A DNA stretch of 64,000 nucleotides from Chlorobiaceae bacterium (GCA_013334335.1 JAAXXR010000005.1:1-64000), one strand, 5' to 3'. Positions 48,933 through 58,924 are shown, counted from the stretch's first letter. Notes: generated from the sequence alone by a model not told the origin. Translations and numbers: made by a program.

Positions 48933-50285
48933 TCAGGCCTTGTCGCGGTCCGGTGGGATTTTTGCTGCGGCATCGTGCTTCAGCTCCACCAGAAGCCTTG
49001 CCACGCGCTGCCCGTCCATCTTGATCACCCGGAACAGGATCTCCTTCCACTCCAGCGTGTCCGAAACGGCAGGTACCTCGCCCAGTTTGTGCATCATGAA
49101 GCCTCCCATGGTGCCGTACCTGGGCTCCTCCTCACCGGTGAAGGTATCAGGGTCGAGAGAGAAGGCGGTCGCGAATTCGTCAACAGGCAGCATGCCGTCG
49201 ACGATCCATGTCCGGTGGCTGCGCCGCACGATTTTGCGTCCGGTATCAAGGTCGTCGGCCGGTACGTCGCCGACGATGCTCTCCAGCACGTCGAAGAGGG
49301 TGATGGATCCCTGGACGGAGCCATGCTCGTCGATGACGAGCGCCATGTGGGCACGGTTTTTCCTGAATACTTCCAGCACCTGAAATGCGGGTATCGATTC
49401 CGGCACGAAGAGCGGGGCCTTCATCGAGGCCCTGACAACATCCTTCACCCCGCCAGGTTTCATGAGTTGCGCGCTGACGAGGTCGAGCGAGCGGACCACG
49501 CCCAACAGGTTATCGAGGTTGCCTTCGGCCACGGGGAAGCGTGATCGACCGCTCGCCTTGATTCGGGCGATGATCTTCTCGTCAGGATCATCGAGGTCGA
49601 GCCACTCGATCTCGGTGCGGGGGGTCATGATGGCGCTGGCCCGCTTGTCGCTCATGCGGAAGATGCGGGAGATCATCTCGTACTCCACCGATTCGAAAAC
49701 CCCCTTATTTGCTCCCTTCCGGATCATCAGCATCACGTCCTCGTCGGTTACCTCCGGCTTTTCCGGCTCATCGATACCCAGCCCTTTCAGGAAGGCGTGC
49801 GTTGATCCGTTGACCAGCCAGACGGCCGGCTGGGCGACGCGGCAGAGCAGGTCGACCAGCGGCGCGATTCTCAGGGAGATCGCTTCTGGATGTCTCAGGG
49901 CGATTTTTTTCGGCACGAGTTCACCGGCGACAAGGCAAACGTAGGTGACCGAGACGACGATGAACAGGAGTGCAAGGCCTTTGCTGTAAGGCTGCAGCGC
50001 CGGAAGCGTGTCGAGCGCACGGGCGAGCTGCGAGGAAAAGGCCACGCCGCCCCATGCTCCTGCAAAGATGCTGTTCAGGGCGATTCCTATCCGGAGCGTT
50101 GACAGGAGCCTGCCGGGATTGTCGAGCAGCACCAGCACCAGACCGGCAGACCGGTATCCGGCATTTTTCAGTTCAAGCAGCCGGGTTGGCCTTGAAGTGA
50201 TAATTGCGAATTCTGCCATTGAGAAAAAGGCGTTGGCCAGAACGAGGAGAATGATGACCAGTGACTCGATACCGTCAGGCTTCAT
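48933..50285 (-). CDS. CNNM/CorC-type membrane protein (DUF21, CBS pair, CorC_HlyC)
   Basis: 450 residues from ATG at 50285 (MKPDGIESLVIILLVLANAF). The DUF21 membrane part covers about residues 1-180. Two CBS motifs follow (about 200-315; AIMTPRTEIEWLDLDD and HMALVIDEHGSVQGSITLFDVLE). The CorC_HlyC domain is at the C-end (VDGMLPVDEFATAF). Such proteins are magnesium/cobalt efflux or sensor proteins. It diverges from the TPR-CHAT gene and lies upstream of ndk. Confidence 0.9.
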   Translation of the reverse strand: MKPDGIESLVIILLVLANAFFSMAEFAIITSRPTRLLELKNAGYRSAGLVLVLLDNPGRLLSTLRIGIALNSIFAGAWGGVAFSSQLARALDTLPALQPYSKGLALLFIVVSVTYVCLVAGELVPKKIALRHPEAISLRIAPLVDLLCRVAQPAVWLVNGSTHAFLKGLGIDEPEKPEVTDEDVMLMIRKGANKGVFESVEYEMISRIFRMSDKRASAIMTPRTEIEWLDLDDPDEKIIARIKASGRSRFPVAEGNLDNLLGVVRSLDLVSAQLMKPGGVKDVVRASMKAPLFVPESIPAFQVLEVFRKNRAHMALVIDEHGSVQGSITLFDVLESIVGDVPADDLDTGRKIVRRSHRTWIVDGMLPVDEFATAFSLDPDTFTGEEEPRYGTMGGFMMHKLGEVPAVSDTLEWKEILFRVIKMDGQRVARLLVELKHDAAAKIPPDRDKA

Positions 50286-50489
50286 GTGTCGTGACAGGCG
50301 CCGTTTTGATGTGGTGGCTCGGAGAGACAAGATTTCTACGGTCAAGATATTCAAAAAAAGATTATTTGCGGTTTTCGGCGAACGTTAAGTGCCGTAGGGT
50401 CATTCTGACATTTACTTCTCATGTCTTGCCCGTGGTGGATTTTATGGGTAGAATTGAAACAGGACCGTTCAACACAGCCAGGCTCATCG

Positions 50490-52565
50490 ATGAGACAACA
50501 CCCCATCCCCTATCTTCTGTTCATCTCTCTTGCAGCAATTCAGCCGTTGCTCTCCTCATGCAACTGGAACCCTGAAGGCGCCGATCCGGCGGCACTTTAC
50601 CGGGAGGCCGCGCAGCTGTACCGGCACAGGAACTACCCGGAAGCGCTCGAAACCTTCAACAGGGCTATCGGCATCGATACCCTGAAGGGATTTCCGAAAC
50701 GAGCCATTGACGCGCTGCAGCTCAAGAGCCGTATCGAGTATATGACCGGGGAGTATTACGAGGCGTTCAGAACCTTTAGTGCACTGGAGCGCCATGCGGG
50801 ACGGACGATGCCGGATTCCCTCCATGCGGACATGGAGCTCAGCCGGGCGCGGATGTACGCAGAACTCGGCAATTTCAGGCAGGCGGCGTCCGTCATGGGA
50901 CGGATACGGCAACCCGATGCGTGGCAGCGCCTTCAACAGGCGGAATTCTGGAAGAGAGGTGGGGCCTGGGCCGAAGCCGCAGCGGTGTATAAAGGTCTTG
51001 CCGTAGCAGAGGACCCCGCGCTCAGGATCGTGGCGCTTGCCGGGCTTCTGGACTGTTCGGTCGCGAGGCGGGATCTCCGGCTTGAAACCCCCGATGCCTA
51101 TGCGGGGAAGATTGCGGCCATCTCCGGCAGGGTCATGTCGATGCAGGCGGAGCCGACGGTGCGTATCCGAGCGCTGCGTATTGCCGCCAAGAGCCTCCAG
51201 CTGCTTGAAAAACAGCGTCCGAACGCAAGTTTCCTGCTCTTCAGAGCGCTTGCCACCGCCCAGCATGCCGGGCTGGCGCGCCTGGACCAGATCCTCCAGT
51301 ACGAGTCGAATGCCGTCATCGTCCGGAAGCCAGACGTGTACCGGAGCGTGATTGAATACTTTGGCCAGAGGAATATGCCCTATGCACGGATGGCCGCGAT
51401 GTTCAGGCTGGGGATGAGCCCTGAGCTCACCGACGCCGAGCGGATCGATGCCCTGAAAGGCGGCCTGCAGATCGGTCAGAATTACCTCATACCATTCACT
51501 GCTACTGCCGATATCCTCCTTGAAAACGAGAGTGTCGGCACCCTCGAGGAACTGCTGATTGCCAACAACCGCTATTTCGAACTCTTCGAGGTGAGCGAGC
51601 AAGCCAAGCTTTTCGATCTTCAGCGGGAGATGCAGGCCTCCGCGATCAATTTCAGGCTTCCGGCAGGACATGAGTCACTGCAGCGCGAAATCATCGAACT
51701 GAATCGTGAAATTTCGGGACTTCTCCAGAGAAAGATCAATATGGTCGAAGAGGGATCCGGTTTCGAGCTGTCGGGCTTGGCCGACAAGGCGATCAGCCGG
51801 AAGCGAGGACGGTTGATCGAGCTTGAGTCCGAGGTTTCAACCATCGACAAGGGGCTCGCTGCGCTGCTCCGTCCGACTCCGGTCACCATGATGACACTCC
51901 AGAAGAGCCTGCGCCCCGACGAAGCGCTCATCAGGCTCTTCATCAGGGACAGCCTCGCCACCAGCATGCTGATCAGCGGACGCGAGATGCAGATCGCGGT
52001 GTCTCAGGTGCCCGGATATCAGGTCAGAACCGGGATTGACGGGCTCCGGAAATCCCTCGAGGATGGCGGCCCAGGCGCTGCGGACCGACTTGCTTATGAT
52101 CCACAGCGGCTCTGGCTGACCGATATCCTTTTACGCTCCCTCGGGGAACATCTCTCAGGATACCGACATCTGCTCTTTGTCGCCGACAGTCCGATTCCCA
52201 TGCATCTTCTCGGCTACGAACGGCTGCTCGGAACAGAAAAACGCATCTCCATTCTTGGTTGTGCCAAGGAGGCCGCCATCTATTCAGTGGATTCCGCCAC
52301 GTCGGGGCAGACACCTGGCATGGCGTTTTTTGATGCTTCACGTCCTGATCTGGCGAGGATATACAAGATGTTTCATTCGTCTGATCGGGTATTTTTGCTC
52401 TGGAAACCCATGTCGAAGGGTGAACTTGCCGATCTCGAAAAGATGCTGGCTGTCCACTTGAAGCGTGACGGGTCTGGCTCCGGGAGCCTCCGGCGGCTTG
52501 CTGCCGGAGAGGGCGCCTTGCCTGATTCCAGGTGGGTCAACATCTCCTCTTACGGGATCGATTGA
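50490..52565 (+). CDS. TPR lipoprotein with degenerate CHAT domain
   Basis: 691 residues from ATG 50490. The signal ends in LLSSC, a lipobox, so the mature protein is probably lipid-anchored. Helical TPR-like repeats follow (YREAAQLYRHRNYPEALETF and others to about residue 400), then a coiled-coil-like stretch, then residues 459-691 matching the CHAT peptidase fold: LRPDEALIRLFI, RLWLTDILLRSLGEHLSGY, LLFVADSPIPMHLLGYERLL, and near the end VFLLWKPMSKGEL. The middle part that carries HLACHG and the Cys of the dyad is missing between 52342 and 52385. So it is probably a protease-dead CHAT. Followed by a RodZ-like gene. Confidence 0.72.
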   Translation: MRQHPIPYLLFISLAAIQPLLSSCNWNPEGADPAALYREAAQLYRHRNYPEALETFNRAIGIDTLKGFPKRAIDALQLKSRIEYMTGEYYEAFRTFSALERHAGRTMPDSLHADMELSRARMYAELGNFRQAASVMGRIRQPDAWQRLQQAEFWKRGGAWAEAAAVYKGLAVAEDPALRIVALAGLLDCSVARRDLRLETPDAYAGKIAAISGRVMSMQAEPTVRIRALRIAAKSLQLLEKQRPNASFLLFRALATAQHAGLARLDQILQYESNAVIVRKPDVYRSVIEYFGQRNMPYARMAAMFRLGMSPELTDAERIDALKGGLQIGQNYLIPFTATADILLENESVGTLEELLIANNRYFELFEVSEQAKLFDLQREMQASAINFRLPAGHESLQREIIELNREISGLLQRKINMVEEGSGFELSGLADKAISRKRGRLIELESEVSTIDKGLAALLRPTPVTMMTLQKSLRPDEALIRLFIRDSLATSMLISGREMQIAVSQVPGYQVRTGIDGLRKSLEDGGPGAADRLAYDPQRLWLTDILLRSLGEHLSGYRHLLFVADSPIPMHLLGYERLLGTEKRISILGCAKEAAIYSVDSATSGQTPGMAFFDASRPDLARIYKMFHSSDRVFLLWKPMSKGELADLEKMLAVHLKRDGSGSGSLRRLAAGEGALPDSRWVNISSYGID

Positions 52566-52697
52566 GCGGTTGTTTGCAGGTGAATGTCGTTAACCGGACG
52601 GTTTAGATGTCTTACATTTGCTCTGAAGCGTTATAATTGATTAACTTGTAATGTTATTTTCTTTGGTGTAATTGCAACTTTAATCTGGTCTTGTTTC

Positions 52698-53120
52698 ATG
52701 ACAGATGAAGTTTCCCCTGGCGGTTCGCTCGCGCAGCTGGTTCGTAAGCTGAAAAACGAGCGGCTTAACAGACAGCTGTCGATCGAAGAGATGAGCCAGA
52801 TCGTCAATTTCAGCGCAGCGCATATCGAAAAGGTCGAGGCCGGGGACTTCACCTTCCTTCCACCCTTGTACGTCTTTTCATTCCTGAGGAAATATGCCGC
52901 TGAGCTCGGTGTCGGCGACGAGCAGCTCCTGGCCCAGTGCCGCAACGAACTGAACGCTCCCGATCGACCTTCGCTCCAGTACGATGCAGCTGCGCCAACC
53001 GAGAGCGACCGCGCATCCTCCCACTCCTCGATACTCCCCATCGACAACTGGAAGTCGTTGGCCGTGCTCGCCGTGCTGCTCATTCTGGCCGCGGTGCTCC
53101 TGTTTTCCCTTGCCCGATGA
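52698..53120 (+). CDS. RodZ-like helix-turn-helix membrane protein
   Basis: 140 residues. The N-terminal HTH_25 fold (about residues 8-75; RLNRQLSIEEMSQIVNFSAAHIEKVEAGDF and SFLRKYAAELG) resembles RodZ and related cytoskeleton-linked proteins. A single TM helix follows near the end (SLAVLAVLLILAAVLLFSLAR). The periplasmic domain of full RodZ is missing. It follows the TPR-CHAT gene by 132 bases; TATAAT at 52632-52637 is a promoter-like element without a good -35 partner. Confidence 0.8.
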   Translation: MTDEVSPGGSLAQLVRKLKNERLNRQLSIEEMSQIVNFSAAHIEKVEAGDFTFLPPLYVFSFLRKYAAELGVGDEQLLAQCRNELNAPDRPSLQYDAAAPTESDRASSHSSILPIDNWKSLAVLAVLLILAAVLLFSLAR

Positions 53121-53291
53121 TCACGTTCCCTTCTTTCCGTTCAGGTTTTTCTTGCAGGTGACGACAAATAAGACTATTTTAATCCATGTTTGGTGATGGC
53201 AGGAACGTTATCTTTCAACATGGTTGTTCATGAGGAATAACCTTATATTCCCCTGCTTCCGGCAAGGGTGACCGAAATTTATAAAGCAGTT

Positions 53292-54494
53292 ATGGCAGCA
53301 CGACAGATTTACTTCGACAACAACGCCACCACTCCGTTGCATCCGGAGGTTAAAAAAGAGATGATAGCGGCGATGGAGATGTTCGGCAATCCGTCGAGCA
53401 TGCATGCCTTTGGGCGCGAAGCCCGGGCAAACGTTGAGGATGCACGCAGAAGGGTTGCCCGTTTCATGGGCGCTGACGAAAGCGAGATCGTCTTCACCGG
53501 CAGCGGATCCGAAGCCAACAATACGGTTCTTTCCCTGTTCGTGTGCCATACCGCCCAGTGTATACCCGGTATGCGCCAGACGATCATCACCAGCAAAATC
53601 GAACATCCCTGTGTACTCGAGACGTCGCAGTGCCTGAAGCATCGCGGAGTCGATGTCAAATATCTCGATGTGGACCGCTACGGGAAGGTCGATCTGCAGC
53701 AGCTTGAGGAGTCCCTCGCCGTCGGCGGTGTGGGTCTCGTTTCGGTGATGATGGCCAACAATGAGATCGGCACCATTCAGGATATTCCGGTAATTTCCGG
53801 TCTCGCCCATCGTTATGGCGCCCTCATGCACACCGATGCCGTTCAGGCGTTCGGCAAGGTGCCGGTGCATGTCGATGAGCTCGGCGTCGATTTCCTGACC
53901 ATATCCGGTCACAAGATCTACGGCCCGAAAGGAATAGGTGCGCTCTATGTCCGCAAGGGGATGCCCTACTGTCCGTTCATCAGGGGAGGACATCAGGAGC
54001 AGGGTCGCAGGGCAGGTACCGAGAACACGCTCGGCATCCTGGGCCTCGGCATGGCCGTAGACATGCGGGCACTCGAGATGGAGGCAGAGGAGGTCCGCTT
54101 GCAGGGGCTGAAGGATATCCTGAGGAAAGGAATCTCCGAGACGATTGATGATGCGCTCTTCAACGGGCATCCGGTCGATTCGCTTGCAAACACCCTCAAC
54201 GTCTCTTTCCCGGGTGCGGAGGGAGAGGCCATTCTGCTCTATCTTGATCTGGCGGGCATCGCCGTGTCGACCGGTTCGGCATGCGCATCTGGCTCGCTTG
54301 ATCCATCACATGTGCTGCTGGCGACCGGTGTCGATGCAGAGCGCGCACACGGTTCCATCAGGATCAGCCTTGGACGGAACAACACCCTGGAAGAGGTGGA
54401 GTATCTGCTGGAGGTTCTTCCAGGGGTCATCAATCGAATCAGAAACATGTCAACGGCTTATATCAAAGGAGGAGTTCATGCTTCAGCCAGGTGA
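53292..54494 (+). CDS. nifS: Cysteine desulfurase NifS
   Basis: 400 residues from ATG 53292; GTG 53268 is possible. PLP-dependent class V aminotransferase fold. PLP lysine is in TISGHKIYGPKG; the active cysteine is in STGSACASGS. FDNNATTPLHPEV is the usual start. It provides sulfur to the downstream NifU; the two coding regions overlap by 17 bases. It may serve nitrogenase-type or general Fe-S assembly. Confidence 0.95.
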   Translation: MAARQIYFDNNATTPLHPEVKKEMIAAMEMFGNPSSMHAFGREARANVEDARRRVARFMGADESEIVFTGSGSEANNTVLSLFVCHTAQCIPGMRQTIITSKIEHPCVLETSQCLKHRGVDVKYLDVDRYGKVDLQQLEESLAVGGVGLVSVMMANNEIGTIQDIPVISGLAHRYGALMHTDAVQAFGKVPVHVDELGVDFLTISGHKIYGPKGIGALYVRKGMPYCPFIRGGHQEQGRRAGTENTLGILGLGMAVDMRALEMEAEEVRLQGLKDILRKGISETIDDALFNGHPVDSLANTLNVSFPGAEGEAILLYLDLAGIAVSTGSACASGSLDPSHVLLATGVDAERAHGSIRISLGRNNTLEEVEYLLEVLPGVINRIRNMSTAYIKGGVHASAR

Positions 54495-55089
54495 ATGGGC
54501 ATATACGGAGAAACTCAAGGAGCACTTCGAAAGTCCGAAAAATATCATGCAGGGTGATAATCCCGATAGCTACGATGGCGTCGGAATGGAGGGTAACCTG
54601 CAGTGTGGCGACCAGATGCTGGTGGCCATCATGGTGGACAAGGAGAAAGAGGTCATTACTGACTGCAAGTGGAAAACATACGGTTGCGCAAGCGCCATCG
54701 CCAGCACCTCCATTCTTTCAGAGATGGTCAAGGGGATGACCCTCGAACAGGCGTTCAATGTCACACCGAAAGATGTCGTCAGGGAACTCGGCGGTCTGCC
54801 GGACCATAAGATCCACTGTTCGGTTCTGGGGGACAAGGCCCTCCGTGCTGCGATCAACAACTACTATATGCGCAATGGCATGGATGACCGCATCAAGAAG
54901 GAGCAGGTGAAAATTGTATGCCAGTGCATGAATGTGACGGATCACGACATCGAGGAGGCGGTGCTCGAGGGGGCCCGGAGCTATTACGAACTTCAGGAGC
55001 GCACCAAGCTCGGTACGGTCTGCGGACAGTGCAAAGAGGAGGCTGAGGCACTGCTCGACAAGTTCAAGCATATCCATTTCGGCGCCTGA
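54478..55089 (+). CDS. nifU: NifU-like Fe-S scaffold (IscU plus BFD-type domain, no C-terminal Nfu)
   Basis: 203 residues from ATG 54478 with a strong SD (AAAGGAGG). It has an IscU-like scaffold (about residues 1-130) with cysteines in LQCGDQM, YGCASAIAS and HCSVLGDKALR, then a BFD-type [2Fe-2S] domain with CQC and CGQC (ending near 200). The C-terminal Nfu domain of longer NifU proteins is absent. It is translated within the last codons of nifS. Confidence 0.93.
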   Translation: MLQPGEWAYTEKLKEHFESPKNIMQGDNPDSYDGVGMEGNLQCGDQMLVAIMVDKEKEVITDCKWKTYGCASAIASTSILSEMVKGMTLEQAFNVTPKDVVRELGGLPDHKIHCSVLGDKALRAAINNYYMRNGMDDRIKKEQVKIVCQCMNVTDHDIEEAVLEGARSYYELQERTKLGTVCGQCKEEAEALLDKFKHIHFGA

Positions 55090-55185
55090 TCCAACAGGCA
55101 CTGCCATGGACCGGAACGTTCACCAAGGGGAGCGTGCCCTGCTCCCCGTCGATATTCCCGACAGCCGAAACCCGGTGGACATCTC

Positions 55186-55632
55186 ATGACCGGGGAAACT
55201 CGACGGCGGGCAATCTTCTTTCCGGTGCTTTTCGCATCGGCCTTCACGCTCAATTTCTGCTGGGAATCATGGCATGGCCTGTTGTATGCGGCCCATCAGA
55301 CCATTCCCGCCATGTCGTACGTCCCCATGATGGTGCAGATGTCCCTGCTCGATGCCCTGTCGGTCGTCGGCATGCAGCTGTTTACCGCGCTTTTTGCCCG
55401 GGCACTGGTATGGTCGCCGGATCTCCGGAGCGTGACCGTGTTTTTTCTTGCCGGGATGATTCCGGCCGGGGGAGTCGAATACGTTTCGGTCAATATTCTG
55501 CACGCATGGTCCTACACTCCTGAAATGCCGACACTGTTCCGGGTCGGCCTGAGCCCCCTGCTCCAGCTTCCGCTGACTGGTCTTGCCGGCGTGTTCCTGT
55601 CCCGGCCTTTTTCCGGATATGGCCGCTCCTGA
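55186..55632 (+). CDS. Small polytopic membrane protein of unknown function
   Basis: 148 residues. Four hydrophobic segments (near residues 9-27, 45-70, 78-100 and 115-137). Fixed features are FCWESWHGLLYA and GVEYVSVNILHAWSYTPEMP. No catalytic motif is recognised; such proteins sit next to nifU in this organism without a known role. It is 96 bases after nifU and 30 before miaB. Confidence 0.75.
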   Translation: MTGETRRRAIFFPVLFASAFTLNFCWESWHGLLYAAHQTIPAMSYVPMMVQMSLLDALSVVGMQLFTALFARALVWSPDLRSVTVFFLAGMIPAGGVEYVSVNILHAWSYTPEMPTLFRVGLSPLLQLPLTGLAGVFLSRPFSGYGRS

Positions 55633-55662
55633 AGCGTTATTTCATCAAAACCTTTTGACCGC

Positions 55663-56994
55663 ATGCTGAAGCCCTCTTCGACACTGTTTTTCATACACAC
55701 CTTCGGTTGTCAGATGAACCAGGCCGATACCGGGATCGTGACGTCCATCCTGCAGGATGCCGGTTTTGAAAGATGCGGGGACGAGGCCGAGGCCGGCATC
55801 GTCCTGCTGAACTCGTGCGCAGTTCGTGAAAACGCCGTTGACCGTATCGGCAACTTCCTGCAGCAGCTCAAAGGGCGCAAGCGCAGGCAGAAGGCACTGG
55901 TCGTGGGCGTGCTCGGTTGCGTACCTCAGTTCGAACGGGAGAGCTTTTTTTCCGCCAATCCTTTCGTTGATTTCATTGCCGGGCCCGACACCTACCGGGC
56001 CCTTCCCTCGATGCTCGACGCCGCCATGGAGGGTAAGCGACAGTCGAGACTCGAGTACGACCATGACGAGACCTACGCGGGTATCGACCCGGTTCGAGAG
56101 GGCAGGATCGGTGCTTTTCTGCCCGTGATGCGCGGATGCAACAACCATTGCGCATTCTGTGTGGTGCCGGTGACCAGGGGACGGGAGCGCAGCGTGCCGC
56201 TCCGAACCGTTGTGGACGAGGTGGCACGGCTTGAAGCTTCTGGATTCCGGGAGGTCACCCTGCTTGGCCAGAACGTGAATTCGTACCGCGACGCTTCGGG
56301 TGGTGAGGATTTTGCGAACCTGCTCAATGCGGTCAGCCAGGCAGCACCGGGCATGCGCATCCGCTTCACCACATCGCACCCGAAGGATATTTCCGAGGAA
56401 CTGGTCCGGATCATAGCGGAGCGGCCGAACCTCTGCAACCATATCCATCTGCCCGTACAGTCGGGATCGTCGAGGATCCTCGGGCTGATGCGCCGAGGGC
56501 ATACGCGTGAGGAGTATCTGCGCAAGATCGACATGATCCGGCATCATATTCCCGATGCGGCCATCACCACCGACCTGATCGCCGGATTCTGCTCCGAATC
56601 CGACGAGGAGCACCGCCAGACCCTGTCGCTTCTGGAGACGGTACGGTTCGATGCCTCGTTCATGTTCTATTACTCGGTCCGTCCCGGCACCTGGGCTGAC
56701 CGGAACCTTGCCGACGATGTCCCGGAGGAGGTCAAGAAGTCCCGTCTTCAGGAGATCATTGAACTGCAGAACGCCATCTCTCAGGAGCGTTTCCGTGAGG
56801 AGGTCGGTCGTACGGTCGAGGTACTTGCAGAATCGGAAAGCCGCCGTTCCGCATCGCAGCTCATGGGAAGGACCGAAACGAACCGCGCCGTGGTATTCGA
56901 CAGAGGACGGTTCGCGCCGGGTGACCTGGTCAGGGTAAGGATCTCCGGTGCTTCTTCGGCGACATTGGTTGGCGTATCTGTGGACGAGGAATGA
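55663..56994 (+). CDS. miaB: tRNA-2-methylthio-N6-dimethylallyladenosine synthase
   Basis: 443 residues. N-terminal UPF0004 cysteines are C16 ([11 protein letters not shown]), one in [10 protein letters not shown] and one in GVLGCVPQ. The radical SAM motif is [11 protein letters not shown]. The C-terminal TRAM domain is present ([12 protein letters not shown]... to [15 protein letters not shown]). It adds the methylthio group to A37 of tRNAs reading U. Its two Fe-S clusters fit the nearby nifS-nifU genes. Confidence 0.96.
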   Translation: MLKPSSTLFFIHTFGCQMNQADTGIVTSILQDAGFERCGDEAEAGIVLLNSCAVRENAVDRIGNFLQQLKGRKRRQKALVVGVLGCVPQFERESFFSANPFVDFIAGPDTYRALPSMLDAAMEGKRQSRLEYDHDETYAGIDPVREGRIGAFLPVMRGCNNHCAFCVVPVTRGRERSVPLRTVVDEVARLEASGFREVTLLGQNVNSYRDASGGEDFANLLNAVSQAAPGMRIRFTTSHPKDISEELVRIIAERPNLCNHIHLPVQSGSSRILGLMRRGHTREEYLRKIDMIRHHIPDAAITTDLIAGFCSESDEEHRQTLSLLETVRFDASFMFYYSVRPGTWADRNLADDVPEEVKKSRLQEIIELQNAISQERFREEVGRTVEVLAESESRRSASQLMGRTETNRAVVFDRGRFAPGDLVRVRISGASSATLVGVSVDEE

Positions 56995-57089
56995 ACTGCT
57001 TTCATATGTTTAACGGGAATAGTAAATTGGAGGTTAAGCCACGAGATCAACAATAACCGGCACTTAAGCCGATCCCGAAATCAGTACAC

Positions 57090-58088
57090 ATGCCAGCAGT
57101 CCCACGCATAGGATTCGTCGACAAAATCAAAGCACATCTCGAACTGCTCGATCCGGTCACCTGGATCAGTGTGTTTCCTTGCCTGGCTGGTGGTGTGATG
57201 GCTTCAGGCGCCATGCAGCCGACCGTGCATGATTACCTGCTCCTGTTGGCCCTGTTTTTTCTCTACGGTCCCTTGGGCACCGGCTTCAGCCAGTCGGTGA
57301 ACGACTATTACGACCTTGAACTTGACAGGGTCAATGAACCGACCCGACCCATTCCGTCTGGCAGGTTGACCGAAAAAGAGGCGGGCTGGAACTGGGGCAT
57401 CGTGCTTTTGATCGCCGTACTGCTGAGTTCATGGCTCGGTCTCCACATTGGCGGCCAACGCGGCATGGTTTTCGTAGGTTCCCTGCTGATAGGTCTTTTC
57501 GTTGGATTCATCTACTCCGCCCCGCCGCTCAAGCTGAAAAAAAACATCCTGTTATCAGCACCTGCTGTAGGATTGTCCTACGGGTTTATCACCTATCTTT
57601 CCGCCAACGCACTCTTCAGCGAAATCCGTCCCGAGGTGCTCTGGCTCGCAGGGCTCAATTTTTTCATGGCAGTCGCCCTGATTATCATGAATGACTTCAA
57701 ATCGAAGGAGGGAGACGCGAAAGGGGGCATGAAGTCGCTCACCGTCATGATCGGTTCGAAGAACACCTTTCTGGTCGCGTTCATCATCATCGATCTCGTG
57801 TTCGCCGTTTTTGCCTGGCTCGCCTGGAGCTGGGGTTTCACGGTGCTTTTCTGGTGCGTCCTTACCGGTTTCGCCTTGAACGTGTTCATCCAGATTCCCC
57901 TGTATCGGGACCCGAAGTCGGGTATTACCTTTGTTCAGCACGCAGTGGATGACGGTTTCGGCAACGCCATTGGCAAGAGCGAAGTGCAGGAGCACAGCGC
58001 CTTCCTGAGGTTCCAGGTCGTCAATAATATCCTGTTCCTGACCAACCAGATGTTCGCCGCAGCACTGATCGGCAGCAAATACATGTGA
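57090..58088 (+). CDS. bchK: (Bacterio)chlorophyll synthase, BchK-like
   Basis: 332 residues, UbiA-family prenyltransferase with eight or nine TM segments. First Mg/diphosphate motif: SQSVNDYYDLELDRVNEP; second: IIMNDFKSKEGDAKGG. These enzymes esterify (bacterio)chlorophyllide with a prenyl alcohol. The choice of BchK (farnesyl, bacteriochlorophyll c/d) rather than BchG/ChlG is from remembered gene order after miaB and nifUS in Chlorobaculum. The next gene is a polyprenol-kinase-like protein. Confidence 0.8.
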   Translation: MPAVPRIGFVDKIKAHLELLDPVTWISVFPCLAGGVMASGAMQPTVHDYLLLLALFFLYGPLGTGFSQSVNDYYDLELDRVNEPTRPIPSGRLTEKEAGWNWGIVLLIAVLLSSWLGLHIGGQRGMVFVGSLLIGLFVGFIYSAPPLKLKKNILLSAPAVGLSYGFITYLSANALFSEIRPEVLWLAGLNFFMAVALIIMNDFKSKEGDAKGGMKSLTVMIGSKNTFLVAFIIIDLVFAVFAWLAWSWGFTVLFWCVLTGFALNVFIQIPLYRDPKSGITFVQHAVDDGFGNAIGKSEVQEHSAFLRFQVVNNILFLTNQMFAAALIGSKYM

Positions 58089-58193
58089 GCCTCAGGCTGG
58101 TTTTCGGCATGTCAACCGGCGTCCGGTCGCTTGCCGTCAGCGATGTTCAGGTTGTTTTTTATTCCATCCATCCTATGATAAACCGGAGGAACC

Positions 58194-58901
58194 ATGACCG
58201 AATGGACCTTTTTTTCCCTTCCCCTGGTGTGGCACAACGCCATCGTGACGCTCTTTACCTTCATCTATGTCTTCAGTGTACCGCCGCTGATGGATTATCT
58301 GGTGACCAACCACGGATTGCCTCGCGACATCAGCCGGAAAATCACCCATATCTGCGCCGGTTCCGCCATCGTGTTTCTTCCGCTTTTCCGCGAGGGCGAC
58401 TGGTCGCATTACCTGAACATCACGGTGTTTGCCGTCTGGACGCTGCTCCTGATCCAGAAGGGGCTGTTCGCAGCCGAAGACGATCAGGCGGTCAAGACCA
58501 TGACCCGGACCGGTAACAAACGGGAGTTGCTCAAGGGAACACTCTACTTCGTGATTGTGGCCATGATCTGCGGGACGGTTTATTACAAGCAGTTTTCGGG
58601 AGTGCTTGCCATGGCTGTGCTTGGCTGGGGCGACGGCCTCGCTCCGATCGTCGGCACCAGGCTTGGCAAAATCAAGTACAAGGTGCTCAGCGACAAGAGC
58701 GTCGAGGGCAGCCTCGCCTTCTTTGTCGGAAGCTTCCTGGCCGGACTCTTTTTTGTCAAGCTGATCGTGCCCGAAGCCTACGATCCGGTCAAGATCGCCA
58801 TCATCGCCCTGGTATCGACCATCATTGAAGGGGTCAGCCCGAGAGAGGTGGACAACATTCTCATACCGGTTGCCGTCATCGGATTGGCCGCCGCGCTCTG
58901 A
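58194..58901 (+). CDS. Phytol/farnesol kinase-like membrane protein
   Basis: 235 residues with six or seven hydrophobic segments. It resembles the CTP-dependent VTE5/dolichol-kinase family: the KITHICAGSAIVFLPLF opening, the central LGWGDGLAPIVGTRLG and SVEGSLAFFVGSF, and EGVSPREVDNILIPV near the end. Those enzymes phosphorylate phytol, farnesol or related alcohols. The gene lies about 100 bases after the chlorophyll synthase. A role in supplying or recycling the esterifying alcohol is likely but not shown. Confidence 0.75.
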   Translation: MTEWTFFSLPLVWHNAIVTLFTFIYVFSVPPLMDYLVTNHGLPRDISRKITHICAGSAIVFLPLFREGDWSHYLNITVFAVWTLLLIQKGLFAAEDDQAVKTMTRTGNKRELLKGTLYFVIVAMICGTVYYKQFSGVLAMAVLGWGDGLAPIVGTRLGKIKYKVLSDKSVEGSLAFFVGSFLAGLFFVKLIVPEAYDPVKIAIIALVSTIIEGVSPREVDNILIPVAVIGLAAAL

Positions 58902-58924
58902 ACCCAAGCTGCGAAGAGGGCGCA

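Noticed and set aside
53207-53241. Dyad with GTTAT/ATAAC and CATG repeats upstream of nifS as an IscR-type operator
   Set aside because: The half-sites are asymmetrically spaced and do not match the IscR site patterns I know.
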